From contig JADGNP010000002.1 in assembly GCA_017883425.1 (NCBI GenBank), positions 1 to 53,207 on the forward strand: a stretch of 53,207 nt of DNA, read 5' to 3'. The stretch comes from Candidatus Sulfotelmatobacter sp. Its GTDB lineage: Bacteria > Acidobacteriota > Terriglobia > Terriglobales > Acidobacteriaceae. This document shows positions 24,910 to 33,282 of the stretch, piece after piece. The position numbers and the translations under genes were made by a program. The notes under the pieces were generated by a model. The model saw nothing but the letters and a program-made list of their open reading frames with translations, had not been told where the DNA came from and ran no database searches. Each line of letters opens with the position of its first letter. Positions within the stretch are counted from its first letter, which is position 1.

Positions 24910-27219
24910 ATGGCCACCTCTTTAACCTCTGCCTTTTCTCCGGAGACCCTCCGGCAGCACGGCCTCACGTCCGATGAGTACGAGAAGATCAAGCAACTTC
25001 TCGGGCAGCGCGAGCCGACGCTTACCGAACTCGGCATTTTCAGCGTGATGTGGAGCGAGCACTGCTCGTATAAGTCGTCGCGCGTGCATCTGAAACGCCT
25101 TCCCACGCGCAGCAAGCTCGTGTTGCAGGGGCCCGGCGAGAACGCCGGCATCATCGACATTGGCGACGGCTGGGCCTGCGCCTTCAAGATCGAATCCCAC
25201 AATCATCCGTCGTTCATCGAACCTTTTCAAGGCGCGACCACCGGCGTAGGCGGGATTCTGCGCGACATTTTCACGATGGGCGCAAGGCCGGTCGCGGTGA
25301 TGGATTCGCTGCGGTTCGGACCCATCACGGCATCGAAGGATATTTCCCAGAAGGAACTGCACAAGAATCATTCCGTCCTCGAAGGCGTGGTCAGCGGGGT
25401 CGCTTCTTACGGCAACTGTTTCGGGGTGCCGAACCTGGGGGGCGAAACGAAGTTCGAGCCCTGCTACTCCGGAAATCCGCTGGTGAACGCGTTTGCGCTG
25501 GGCCTGGTCCGAAAGAATGAAATTTCCTACGCGAAGGCAGCCGGCGAAGGCAATCCGGTGATCTATGTGGGCGCAAAGACCGGACGCGACGGCATTCATG
25601 GCGCGACCATGGCCAGCGAAGAGTTCAGTGAAGCCTCGGAAGCGAAGCGGCCGAATGTGCAGGTCGGCGATCCGTTCCTGGAAAAACTCCTGCTCGAAGC
25701 GTGTCTGGAAGCCATGCAGACGGGCGCGATCGTCGGCATTCAAGATATGGGCGCTGCCGGACTCACATGCTCGACCTGCGAGATGGGCGGGCGCGGCGGC
25801 GTGGGTATTGAAATCGAACTCGACCGCGTGCCACAGCGCGAAACCGGCATGACTCCGTACGAGATCATGCTGAGCGAGTCGCAGGAGCGCATGCTGCTGG
25901 TGGCGCAAAAAGGGCGCGAGGGCGAGGTATTTCGCGTTTTCGAAAAATGGGGACTCGATGCGGTCGAAGTGGGCAAGGTTACGACGGATAACAAACTGCG
26001 CGTGCTGGAGCACGGCAAAGTCGTGGCTGAGATTCCGAATCCGGCGCTGACGGACGATGCTCCGGTGTACAAACGTCCGCTGTCGCGATGGGAACCACCG
26101 GTGCCGCGGGAGATGCCGGAACACATCGAGCTCGGCGGGGCCGGCGACTTCACCGCGAATCTGAAGCAGCTGCTGGCCAGCCCTAACATCTGTGGCAAGC
26201 GCTGGGTGTGGCAGCAGTACGACCACATGGTGCAGACCAACACGGTCGAAGCGCCGGGAGCAGGCGATGCGGGCGTGATCCGCATTAAGGGCTCGCGGCG
26301 CGGTCTTTCGATGGCGCTCGACGGCAACGGGCGCTGGTGCTATCTCGATCCGCGGCTGGGCGCGATGCACGCAGTCGCCGAGGCGGCGCGCAAAGTGGCG
26401 TGCTCGGGAGCAACTCCGGTGGGCGCGACGAATTGCTTGAACTTTGGCAATCCCGAAAAGCCGCACATCATGTGGCAGTTCTCGCAAACGATTGATGGGA
26501 TCACAAAGGCTTGTGAGAAGTTGGAGATTCCCATCACCGGGGGCAACGTCAGCTTCTACAACGAGACGCTGGGCGAAGGCATTTATCCCACGCCCGTGCT
26601 GGGAGTCGTGGGAATTCTCGAAGACGTGCACAAGACCGCGAAAATGCATTTCGCCGCGCCCGGACGCACGATCGTGCTATTGCGCGCGGGGGAAGCGGGC
26701 GATATCACCGATGCAGAGAGCGAGTTTGGGTCGTCGGAGTACGCCAAGGAAGTTCTGGGCACGCTGTGGGGATATCCGCCCGAGTTGGACTTGGAAAAGG
26801 AAGCCGGGTTGCAGAAGGCTGTCATCGAATTGATTCAGCTTGGGTTGGTGGATTCGACGCATGACTGTGCCGATGGCGGCATGGCCGTCGCGTTAGCGGA
26901 GAAAGCATTGCCCAAGGGCGTGGGCGCGCGGGTGAACCTGGCATCTGGCGGCCTGTTTGCGGAGTTTGCCCTGTTTGGGGAAGATGCCAGCCGGATTGTG
27001 ATCTCTTGCGACCCGGGGCAGGTAGCGCGAATCAAAGAAGTAGCGGAGAAGCGCGGCGCGGCTGCAGAAGTGATCGGAGAGACGATTCCGGGACGGCTGG
27101 AAATCTTGCTCGATGGCAAGGTTGTCATTTCGACGGCGGTGTCGGAGTTGAGCGATGCTTACGAAGGCGCTTTGGAGTCGGCGTTGCGGACGGATCCGGA
27201 GTTAGTGGCTGCGGATTGA
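24910..27219 (+). CDS. purL: Phosphoribosylformylglycinamidine synthase subunit PurL
   Basis: PurL converts FGAR to FGAM in purine synthesis together with PurQ and PurS. The 769-residue protein is the short multi-subunit type. The N-terminal [13 protein letters not shown] block, [28 protein letters not shown] (nucleotide and Mg sites), [12 protein letters not shown] and [14 protein letters not shown] are clear. Length is near the 740-750 norm. The ATG at 24910 has a weak purine run upstream. purF follows on the same strand after a 153-bp gap full of repeats; purQ and purS are not in the window. Confidence 0.95.
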   Translation: MATSLTSAFSPETLRQHGLTSDEYEKIKQLLGQREPTLTELGIFSVMWSEHCSYKSSRVHLKRLPTRSKLVLQGPGENAGIIDIGDGWACAFKIESHNHPSFIEPFQGATTGVGGILRDIFTMGARPVAVMDSLRFGPITASKDISQKELHKNHSVLEGVVSGVASYGNCFGVPNLGGETKFEPCYSGNPLVNAFALGLVRKNEISYAKAAGEGNPVIYVGAKTGRDGIHGATMASEEFSEASEAKRPNVQVGDPFLEKLLLEACLEAMQTGAIVGIQDMGAAGLTCSTCEMGGRGGVGIEIELDRVPQRETGMTPYEIMLSESQERMLLVAQKGREGEVFRVFEKWGLDAVEVGKVTTDNKLRVLEHGKVVAEIPNPALTDDAPVYKRPLSRWEPPVPREMPEHIELGGAGDFTANLKQLLASPNICGKRWVWQQYDHMVQTNTVEAPGAGDAGVIRIKGSRRGLSMALDGNGRWCYLDPRLGAMHAVAEAARKVACSGATPVGATNCLNFGNPEKPHIMWQFSQTIDGITKACEKLEIPITGGNVSFYNETLGEGIYPTPVLGVVGILEDVHKTAKMHFAAPGRTIVLLRAGEAGDITDAESEFGSSEYAKEVLGTLWGYPPELDLEKEAGLQKAVIELIQLGLVDSTHDCADGGMAVALAEKALPKGVGARVNLASGGLFAEFALFGEDASRIVISCDPGQVARIKEVAEKRGAAAEVIGETIPGRLEILLDGKVVISTAVSELSDAYEGALESALRTDPELVAAD

Positions 27220-27359
27220 TTCAAGCCAAAAGCTTGAACCACAGAGGACACTGAGGAGCACAAAGGCTGCCGAGCTTTGCTCGGCCGGACAGCCGAAGGC
27301 GGTTGTCTCCAGAGGGTTTGAGGTGGGGTTAATCTAAAAGCTAAAAGCTAAGAGCTAAG
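27220..27359. repeat. Mosaic of five repeat types between purL and purF
   Basis: The gap holds, in order: palindrome TTCAAGC-caaaa-GCTTGAA (27220-27238), an ACAGAGGACACTGAGG word run (about 27236-27265), hairpin CCGAGC-ttt-GCTCGG (27270-27284), a diverged half copy of the GGACAGCCG element (27287-27310) and a tandem CTAAAAG word run (27334-27359). purF begins 14 bp later. No ORF is seen. Confidence 0.75.
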
Positions 27360-27372
27360 GGCCAGGAGCGAA

Positions 27373-28800
27373 ATGCTTTCTTCCGACAAATTTCATGACG
27401 AGTGCGGTGTGGTGGCGATCTTTGCCCATCCGGAGGCGGAGAAGCTGGCTTACCTGGGACTGCACGCGCTGCAGCACCGCGGGCAGGAATCGGCGGGGAT
27501 TGTCACTTCCGACGGCCTGACTTCGCGGGCGCACAAGGCTATGGGCTCGGTGGCGGATATTTTCACCGAAGATGTGCTGTCGAAAATGCGGGGCACGCTG
27601 GCCATCGGCCATACGCGCTACTCCACGGCGGGAGACTCGGCGCTGCTGAATGCACAGCCGATCCTGGTGCAATCGAACAAGGGGTCGATTGCCGTGGCGC
27701 ACAACGGCAATCTCACCAACGCGCTGCAGGTCCGCGCGCGGCTGGAAAGTCAAGGTTCGATTTTTCAAACCAACAGCGATACCGAGGTAATCGTTCACCT
27801 GATCGCGCTTTCCAAGGAGCACACGCTGCCGGAAGCGGTGGCAGATGCGCTGCGGCGGGTCGAGGGAGCGTTTTCGCTGGTGATGATGAGTAATGACCGC
27901 GTCTTTGCGGTGCGCGACCCGCGCGGGTTCCGGCCACTGGCCATGGGCCGTATCGCGGCGCTGGAGGGTCAGAAGCACGACACCATCGTTTTTGCGTCGG
28001 AAACTTGCGCGTTCGACCTGATCGGCGCCGAGTACATACGTGATGTGAAACCGGGGGAACTGATCGTGGTAGGGCCGGAAGGCGTGAGTTCGCGCTTCTA
28101 TTCGACGGCGGCAGCGCAATCCAGCTGCATTTTCGAACATGTGTACTTCTCGCGTCCCGACAGCATCGTCTTCGGCCGCGCGGTACAGACCAGCCGCGAG
28201 GAACTGGGGCGCCAACTGGCGCGGGAAGCGGGTGTGGATGCCGATCTGGTGGTTCCCGTGCCGGATTCCGGGGTGACGGCGGCAGTCGGCTATGCCGCTG
28301 AGAGCGGACTCCCGTTTCGCTTTGCCTTGATCCGCAACCACTACGTCGGACGAACGTTTATCGAGCCCAGCCAGAGCGTGCGGGACTTTGGGGTGAAGCT
28401 CAAGCTCAATCCGGTGCGCTCGCTGCTGCAAGGCAAACGCGTGGTGCTGATCGACGACTCGATCATACGCGGCACCACCAGCCGCAAGATTGTACGCATG
28501 ATCCGCAACGCGGGAGCGAAGGAAGTGCATATGCGCGTCTCATGCCCGCCGACGATTTCGCCCTGCTATTACGGAGTGGACACCCCTTCAAAGAAGCAGC
28601 TCATTGCCGCCAACAAGACGGTGGATGAGATTCGCGACTATATTGGCGCGGATTCGCTGGCTTATCTCTCGCTGGAGGGTCTCAAGAAAGCTTGCGGCGA
28701 GGGAGAGAAAATCTCTTACTGCTCGGCTTGTTACACGGGAACTTATCCGACCGACATCATTGATGTCGAGGAGATTCAGCCGGCGGCGGTGAGACGCTAG
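27373..28800 (+). CDS. purF: Amidophosphoribosyltransferase PurF
   Basis: First committed enzyme of purine synthesis; transfers glutamine nitrogen to PRPP. The 475-residue protein has a ten-residue propeptide before catalytic C11 (ECGVVAIF), so processing is expected. The class II glutaminase domain (HALQHRGQESAGI) precedes a phosphoribosyltransferase domain with the PRPP motif VVLIDDSIIRGTT. C-terminal cysteines (YCSACYTG) and internal ones fit the iron-sulfur type seen in Bacillus. CCAGGAGCGAA precedes the ATG. Confidence 0.95.
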   Translation: MLSSDKFHDECGVVAIFAHPEAEKLAYLGLHALQHRGQESAGIVTSDGLTSRAHKAMGSVADIFTEDVLSKMRGTLAIGHTRYSTAGDSALLNAQPILVQSNKGSIAVAHNGNLTNALQVRARLESQGSIFQTNSDTEVIVHLIALSKEHTLPEAVADALRRVEGAFSLVMMSNDRVFAVRDPRGFRPLAMGRIAALEGQKHDTIVFASETCAFDLIGAEYIRDVKPGELIVVGPEGVSSRFYSTAAAQSSCIFEHVYFSRPDSIVFGRAVQTSREELGRQLAREAGVDADLVVPVPDSGVTAAVGYAAESGLPFRFALIRNHYVGRTFIEPSQSVRDFGVKLKLNPVRSLLQGKRVVLIDDSIIRGTTSRKIVRMIRNAGAKEVHMRVSCPPTISPCYYGVDTPSKKQLIAANKTVDEIRDYIGADSLAYLSLEGLKKACGEGEKISYCSACYTGTYPTDIIDVEEIQPAAVRR

Positions 28801-28820
28801 AAGTTGGGCGGCAGCGAACA

Positions 28821-28851
28821 GCAGATTCCTCGCTTTGCTCGGAATGACAAG
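28821..28851. repeat. ATTCCTCG...GAATGAC dispersed repeat, copy 2
   Basis: GCAGATTCCTCG, a middle with GCTTTGC and GGAATGACAAG share layout with the copy at 15361-15395. It lies 20 bp after the purF stop codon. Confidence 0.55.
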
Positions 28852-28877
28852 AAAACTTTAGAAGTAGAAAGCAATCG

Positions 28878-28897
28878 GGGCGGCCTTACGGTCGCCC
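28878..28897. terminator. Stem-loop between convergent purF and prmC
   Basis: GGGCGGCC-ttac-GGTCGCCC gives an 8-bp stem with one G-T pair. On the plus strand it is followed after five bases by a run of five Ts, so it could end purF transcription. The same stem type with CCGCCCTGAA follows the TPR gene at 4596. Confidence 0.6.
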
Positions 28898-28921
28898 TGA
28901 AGTTTTTGATGGACGACTCGT

Positions 28922-29851
28922 TCATTGGTGAGTGAAGGCAGTCGGCTTTCGCGCCTGCGCGACGCGTGGGATGGACTGCAGGTCAGCGATGATGCGAACG
29001 TCGTCCCAGGCTTTCAGAAGTTCGCCGACCGATCCGGCAATGGTGCCGCTGATTTCCAGGACGAGCCATCCGCCGGGGCGCAGCGCTGCGTGAGCCTGCG
29101 GAAGCAGACGGGCAATGACCTCGACTCCTGTTGGTCCGGCAAACACAGCGTTGCGCGGCTCAAATTTGCGGACCTCCAGTTGAACCTGATCTTCTTCGGA
29201 TTCGCCGACGTACGGCGGGTTCGAGACGATGAAATCCAGGCCGGTGACGTTGAGGCCTTCCAGCAGGTCCGCTTGATGGAACTGGATGCGGTGCTCGAAC
29301 TGATGGCGAGCGGCGTTGGCGCGGGCGATTTCGAGCGCCGCAACAGATATGTCGGTGGCGTGGATTTCGGCGTGAGGAAATTCTTTGGCTAGCGCCAGGG
29401 CAATGCAGCCTGAGCCGGTACCAACGTCGAGAATGCGGAGGACCCCAGGCGTCGGACCTCGGCCCTCGGCCCTCGGCCCGGGAGTGGCGGCTTCTAAGGC
29501 CGAGGTCTGAGGTCTGAGGTCCGAGGTCCGCAGTTCGAGCACGGTTTCGATTACGTGTTCAGTCTCGGGGCGCGGAATGAGGACCGCGGGGGTAACGATC
29601 AGGTCCATGCCCCAGAATTCCTGATGTCCGGTGATGTACTGCGCCGGCACCCCGCGGGCGCGTTCGGCGAGAGCAGATTCATAGCGAGTTTGCTCGTCCG
29701 ATGTGAGTTCGCGCTCGGGATGCGCGAAGAGGTAGGCTCGGTCACAGTTGAGCGTGAACATAAGAAGCAACTCGGCGTTCAACCGCGGGGAGGGAACGTG
29801 GTCTGCGGTGAGGCGGGTGATGGCGGAGGTGAGAGCTTCGCGGAGGTGCAT
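28922..29851 (-). CDS. prmC: Peptide chain release factor N5-glutamine methyltransferase PrmC
   Basis: PrmC methylates the Gln of the GGQ motif in release factors. The 309-residue protein has an N-terminal helical domain, the family block PAQYITGHQEFWG and VLIPRPETEHVIE, the SAM motif RILDVGTGSGC and catalytic NPPY. Between ETVLEL and LRILDVG lies an extra stretch of about 26 residues encoded by an inverted GGTCTGAGG-type repeat, inserted in frame. I use the ATG at 29849-29851; a GTG 15 bp upstream is possible. prfA, whose product is the substrate, lies nearby on the same strand, a common pairing. Confidence 0.93.
   Translation of the reverse strand: MHLREALTSAITRLTADHVPSPRLNAELLLMFTLNCDRAYLFAHPERELTSDEQTRYESALAERARGVPAQYITGHQEFWGMDLIVTPAVLIPRPETEHVIETVLELRTSDLRPQTSALEAATPGPRAEGRGPTPGVLRILDVGTGSGCIALALAKEFPHAEIHATDISVAALEIARANAARHQFEHRIQFHQADLLEGLNVTGLDFIVSNPPYVGESEEDQVQLEVRKFEPRNAVFAGPTGVEVIARLLPQAHAALRPGGWLVLEISGTIAGSVGELLKAWDDVRIIADLQSIPRVAQARKPTAFTHQ
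29453..29530. repeat. In-frame inverted word repeat inside prmC
   Basis: The left arm (29453-29478, CGGACCTCGGCCCTCGGCC-type words) is complementary to the right arm (29498-29530, tandem GAGGTCTGAGGTCTGAGGTC words). The repeat spans exactly 78 bp, 26 codons, so prmC stays open. It codes for a linker rich in Arg, Pro, Thr, Ala and Gly before the SAM-binding motif. Confidence 0.85.
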
Positions 29852-29860
29852 TGCTTCATT

Positions 29861-29886
29861 CACCACGGAGGCACTGAAACACGGAG
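29861..29886. repeat. CACGGAGG word repeat upstream of prmC
   Basis: CACCACGGAGGCACTGAAAC and CACGGAG belong to the same word family as the copies at 27236 and 34352. It starts 9 bp upstream of the prmC ATG. Only one arm is seen. Confidence 0.5.
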
Positions 29887-29911
29887 AAAAACAAGCCTTG
29901 GCTGCGAGTTC

Positions 29912-30391
29912 TTACTTGGGATTTGTCCCCGTCTGCTGCCATTGATAGCCAAGATAGATCATCTGGCCGATGTGGTGCTGCATGTGGGCCGCGCACTGCA
30001 TGATCATGTCGAGGCGATTCTGGGCAGTTGTGCCAACACCTGAGTACTCTCTCGACCAATCGTCAGGTGCTTGCGCGCGGATGGTTTGCTGCACCAGGGC
30101 GACCGCTTCGTCGAAACGTCTGAGGGCCTCCTCTTTCGACGGAGGATTTGGGTCGCTGAATTCGCGGGGGCGGTCGCGGACGTAGCCGGTCTTTGCGATC
30201 TGCGCGCCAATGTAGTAATTCAGGTTGCCTGTCAGGTGCAGGACCAGATGGCCAAAGCTGTTCCCGTAGGGGAACGGCCTTTGCCAGAACTGTTTGTCGG
30301 TGAGCGGAGCGGCCAACTCGCGGACGCGGGCGGCATTCGTGGTATAGCGTTCGGCGAGAACGGATGCGAGCGTCCCATCAAGTCTGGACAT
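29912..30391 (-). CDS. DinB-like / DUF1572-type four-helix protein
   Basis: The 159-residue product has the DinB-superfamily pattern: a first helix with LAERYTTNAARVRELAAPLTD, a His in NSFGHLVLHLTGNLNYY, and a late His pair in MQCAAHMQHHIGQMIYL, which form the usual metal triad. These proteins often act as thiol-dependent transferases, but no substrate can be given. GGAAGAG lies before the chosen ATG at 30389-30391. It is 42 bp downstream of prfA and 60 bp upstream of prmC on the same strand. Confidence 0.83.
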   Translation of the reverse strand: MSRLDGTLASVLAERYTTNAARVRELAAPLTDKQFWQRPFPYGNSFGHLVLHLTGNLNYYIGAQIAKTGYVRDRPREFSDPNPPSKEEALRRFDEAVALVQQTIRAQAPDDWSREYSGVGTTAQNRLDMIMQCAAHMQHHIGQMIYLGYQWQQTGTNPK

Positions 30392-30433
30392 ATTCTCTTC
30401 CACTTCGCGGGCGAGAACGCCCACGTCCTTCCC

Positions 30434-31513
30434 CTAAACCAGGCTCGTAGCTTCCTGCCTCAGCTTTTCTGCCTGGTAGTAGGTCGTGAGCGCCTCGATG
30501 AGCGGCTGCAGTTTGCCGTCCATGACCGCTTCGAGCTGGTGGATGGTGAATCCGATGCGATGATCGGTGAGCCGGTTCTGCGGGAAGTTGTAGGTGCGGA
30601 TTTTCTCGCTGCGGTCGCCGGATCCCACCATGGCCTTGCGTTCCTTGGCCAGGGCCTGCTGCTGCTTCTCCATTTCGATTTCGTAGAGACGGGAGCGCAG
30701 CACGCGCATGCCTTTTTCGCGATTCTTGATCTGGGATTTTTCGTCCTGGCAACTGACGACCGTGTTGGTTGGGATATGCGTGATGCGGACGGCGGAGTAA
30801 GTGGTGTTCACGGATTGGCCGCCGGGGCCGGAGGAGCAGAACGTATCGATGCGCAGGTCTTTGGCTTCGATCTTGATGTCAACGTCTTCGGCTTCGGGCA
30901 GCACCGCGACCGTGACAGCCGAGGTGTGCACCCGTCCTTGCTGCTCGGTGGCGGGCACGCGCTGCACACGGTGAGTGCCGCTTTCGTACTTCAACTGGGA
31001 GAAGACGCGGTGGCCCTCAATGATGGCGATGACTTCCTTCAAGCCGCCGGCGGAGGATTCCGAAGACGAAAGCACTTCGACCTTCCAGCGCTGGGTTTCC
31101 GCGTAGCGGGTGTACATGCGGAAGATTTCGGCCGCAAAGAGGGTGGCCTCATCCCCGCCGGTGCCGGCACGGATTTCCAGGATGATGTTCTTTTCGTCGT
31201 TCGGATCCTTGGGCAGGAGCAGCACTTTCAACTCTTCCTCAACCGCCTTGACCCGGCCTTCCAACTGGTTGAGCTCATCCTGAGCATAGGCGCGCATGTC
31301 GGCATCTTTTTCATCGACGAGGACGGCCCTACTCTCCGCAATTCCTTTGGTCAGATCTTTGTATTCGCGGTACTTCTCGACCATGGGCGCGATTTCAGCA
31401 TGGGCCTTGGCGGTCTTCTGGTATTTCGCCGAGTCGTTGACGATATCCGGCGAGGCGAGAGCGTTGGTCAGCTCTTCGTAGCGGGCTTCGATTTGGTCGA
31501 GTCGTTCAAACAT
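30434..31513 (-). CDS. prfA: Peptide chain release factor 1 (RF1)
   Basis: RF1 reads UAA and UAG and triggers peptide release. The 359-residue protein has the codon-recognition tripeptide PAT (187-189, in RVPATE, the RF1 type) and the catalytic GGQ (231-233, [14 protein letters not shown]). Length is typical. The ATG at 31511-31513 is directly abutted by the inverted repeat of the IVP element, so its 5' leader is repeat sequence with no Shine-Dalgarno. It shares strand with prmC, its modifier. Confidence 0.95.
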   Translation of the reverse strand: MFERLDQIEARYEELTNALASPDIVNDSAKYQKTAKAHAEIAPMVEKYREYKDLTKGIAESRAVLVDEKDADMRAYAQDELNQLEGRVKAVEEELKVLLLPKDPNDEKNIILEIRAGTGGDEATLFAAEIFRMYTRYAETQRWKVEVLSSSESSAGGLKEVIAIIEGHRVFSQLKYESGTHRVQRVPATEQQGRVHTSAVTVAVLPEAEDVDIKIEAKDLRIDTFCSSGPGGQSVNTTYSAVRITHIPTNTVVSCQDEKSQIKNREKGMRVLRSRLYEIEMEKQQQALAKERKAMVGSGDRSEKIRTYNFPQNRLTDHRIGFTIHQLEAVMDGKLQPLIEALTTYYQAEKLRQEATSLV

Positions 31514-31993
31514 CGTCGTTGGTCGTTCGTCGGTAGTCGTTAGCCTCTCGCCTCAAGCGGTTTTCTCGCGCAGCGAATTGATCAGGCTATTGAGACTTCT
31601 GCCTATGGCGTCTGCCGACGCCAAAATGCGCCCGGCATCTTCGCCGCTCATGTATTGTAATTCCTTCGCGATCAACAGTTGTGTTTGTGCCTCCAAGAGC
31701 GATCCTCGTGCGTGCAGGAGGAAATTCCCAAACTCACGGTCGGATCGGTGTCCCTTGCCCTCCGCAATATTGCTTGGGACCGATACCGCAGCCCGACGCA
31801 ATTGTTGGCATAAGCCGTACACCTCGTGTTTCGGAAACTGCCCCGTTACTCGATAGACTTCGACGGCAAATTTCATCGCTTCCTGCCAGACGCGCAAATC
31901 CTTAAATGATGCTGACATGTTCGACACCTCTCAAAGAGAACTGTAATGCCTGAGTTGTGAGAGGTAACGACTAACGACGAACGACTATCGACG
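31514..31993 (-). mobile_element. IVP-bearing inverted-repeat element, copy 2 (intact)
   Basis: A 480-bp unit. The left arm (31514-31551) is made of GTCGTT/CGTCGG words and is matched by the right arm (31957-31993) in about 33 of 38 positions as reverse complement. Between the arms is one intact IVP gene on the strand of the surrounding genes. The unit abuts the prfA start codon and ends 20 bp from the stop of the DUF1385 gene. The arms differ in sequence from copy 1 but share the layout. Confidence 0.75.
31553..31918 (-). CDS. Four-helix-bundle protein (23S rRNA intervening-sequence/S23 family)
   Basis: The 121-residue protein has the family pattern FKDLRVWQEAMKFAVEVYRV near the N-terminus, then RRAAVSVPSNIAEGKGHRS, FLLHARGSLLEAQTQLLIA and the final helix IGRSLNSLINSL. 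Homologues (TIGR02436) are coded in 23S rRNA intervening sequences of Leptospira and Coxiella and are close to the accessory Avd of diversity-generating retroelements; a basic bundle that binds nucleic acid is likely. GAGAGG lies 8 nt before the ATG at 31916-31918. The gene fills an inverted-repeat element. Confidence 0.9.
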   Translation of the reverse strand: MSASFKDLRVWQEAMKFAVEVYRVTGQFPKHEVYGLCQQLRRAAVSVPSNIAEGKGHRSDREFGNFLLHARGSLLEAQTQLLIAKELQYMSGEDAGRILASADAIGRSLNSLINSLREKTA

Positions 31994-32013
31994 GTTTCCC
32001 AGGATGGGATCCC

Positions 32014-33132
32014 CTAGGCAATCACCAACTCGCCCCCGCGTTCTTTTTCGAGCAACATCGCGTGGTCGAGGGCGGTGATGGCGCATTGCGCCATCTCGTC
32101 GGACGGAGGTTTGGTGGTAATGCGCTGCAGCCAAAGGCCAGGCGCGGTGATCAACGCAAACAGCGATCCCCGGTGCTTGGCCGCGAAGCGGATGATCTCG
32201 TACGAAACTCCGGCGATGACCGGCAGCAGGGCGATGCGCGAGGCGAAGCGCGCCCAGAACGTGGTGAACGGGACCAGCATGTAGAAGCCGATCGAGATCA
32301 GCATCACGGTCATCAGGAAGCTGGTGCCACAGCGCGGATGATAGGTTGAATATTTCTGCACGGACGCGATGTTGAGCGGGTCTCCATTTTCGAAAGCGAA
32401 GACCGTTTTGTGCTCGGCCCCGTGATACTCGTAGACGCGCCGAATATCCTTCCAGAGCGACACTCCCCAAATGAAGAGGAGGAACAGCAAGAGGCGGATA
32501 CCGCCGTCGATCAGGTTGAAAACAATCCGGCCGCCGAGAGCGGGGTCGATCTTTTTGAGTTCGGTCGCCGCCAACAGCGGGACGTATTTGTACATGAAGA
32601 TGAAGAACGCCAGCGAGAGCAGGAGATTACCGGCGGCCAGCCAGTTGCTGACGGTGGCAGCCTTGTCGCGAGCCTGGGAAGAAGATTTCTGCGACTCGGA
32701 AGAGTCCGCCGCGCTTCGCGCTGGCGGGACAGCCGAGACCGCTGTCCCCACATGATCTTCCTTCTGGCCTTCCTGCATCATGTCTTCGATGGCGACGTTG
32801 GCTGAGAAGCGCAGGGCGCGGTAGCCGAGATTCATGGCATAGCCGAGCGTCATGACGCCGCGCACGATCGGCCAGGCCATCCATTTGTGTCTTTCGGAGG
32901 GGCGCTCGAGCGGTTCGCTCATGGTGACAACTTCACCGGAGGGTTTGCGGCAGGCGATGGCCCAGGCGTGGGGGGAGCGCATCATCACTCCCTCGAGCAC
33001 GGCTTGTCCGCCGACCAGAGTTTCTTCCCCACTTTCCAGGGCGGGCAGAAGTTGGACGGCGGCGAGGAATCGCAGGTAATTTCGTAGGGTACGCACGACT
33101 ATTTTGATGCTCCTAACAGAGACACGACGCAC
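32014..33132 (-). CDS. DUF1385 membrane protein
   Basis: The 372-residue protein has the DUF1385 blocks VGGQAVLEGVMMRSP, YHGAEHKTVFAFE and HPRCGTSF, and about four to five membrane segments (for example LLLSLAFFIFMYKYVPLL and LLLFLLFIWGVSLW). Metal-dependent enzyme activity has been proposed from the conserved His and Cys, but no function is established. An extra hydrophilic stretch (VGTAVSAVPPARSAADSSES) between helices is coded by a half copy of the GGACAGCCG element. The start is uncertain: GTG at 33130-33132 or GTG at 33094-33096, the latter with AGGAG upstream. Confidence 0.85.
   Translation of the reverse strand: MRRVSVRSIKIVVRTLRNYLRFLAAVQLLPALESGEETLVGGQAVLEGVMMRSPHAWAIACRKPSGEVVTMSEPLERPSERHKWMAWPIVRGVMTLGYAMNLGYRALRFSANVAIEDMMQEGQKEDHVGTAVSAVPPARSAADSSESQKSSSQARDKAATVSNWLAAGNLLLSLAFFIFMYKYVPLLAATELKKIDPALGGRIVFNLIDGGIRLLLFLLFIWGVSLWKDIRRVYEYHGAEHKTVFAFENGDPLNIASVQKYSTYHPRCGTSFLMTVMLISIGFYMLVPFTTFWARFASRIALLPVIAGVSYEIIRFAAKHRGSLFALITAPGLWLQRITTKPPSDEMAQCAITALDHAMLLEKERGGELVIA
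32727..32753. repeat. GGACAGCCG half element in frame in the DUF1385 gene
   Basis: This 27-bp sequence matches the right arm of the element at 13302-13329 apart from one missing base and two changes. It encodes part of VGTAVSAVPP. It is in frame. Confidence 0.75.
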
Positions 33133-33216
33133 CTTCTAGGGTAACACAGGCTGGCAGTCGTTTAGGATTGGGTTGTGGGCGCGCTAAGTCGAAGTAAGGG
33201 CGAGGGTTAGGCCAGG

Positions 33217-33265
33217 CGCAAGGGCGAAAGCTGGATGCCCTTGCGACAGCCGGAGGGAAACCGGC
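33217..33265. repeat. Hairpins upstream of the DNA ligase gene
   Basis: CGCAAGGGC (33217-33225) pairs perfectly with GCCCTTGCG (33237-33245). GCCGG-agggaaa-CCGGC follows. Both lie in the 150-bp gap between divergent genes and end about 18 bp before the ligase ATG. They resemble dispersed REP-like sequences more than an operator. Confidence 0.55.
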
Positions 33266-33282
33266 GCTACGATCGGAGATTC

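Noticed and set aside
24922-26649. A 575-codon minus-strand frame opposite purL
   Set aside because: It lies wholly inside purL, has no recognisable motif, and reflects GC-rich codon bias on the other strand.
27355-28530. A 391-codon minus-strand frame opposite purF
   Set aside because: It is the reverse of a well-conserved gene and shows no family pattern.
30071-31543. A 490-codon plus-strand frame over the DinB-like gene and prfA
   Set aside because: It spans two genes and the gap between them on the opposite strand. The product is Phe/Gly/Val-rich without domain signatures.
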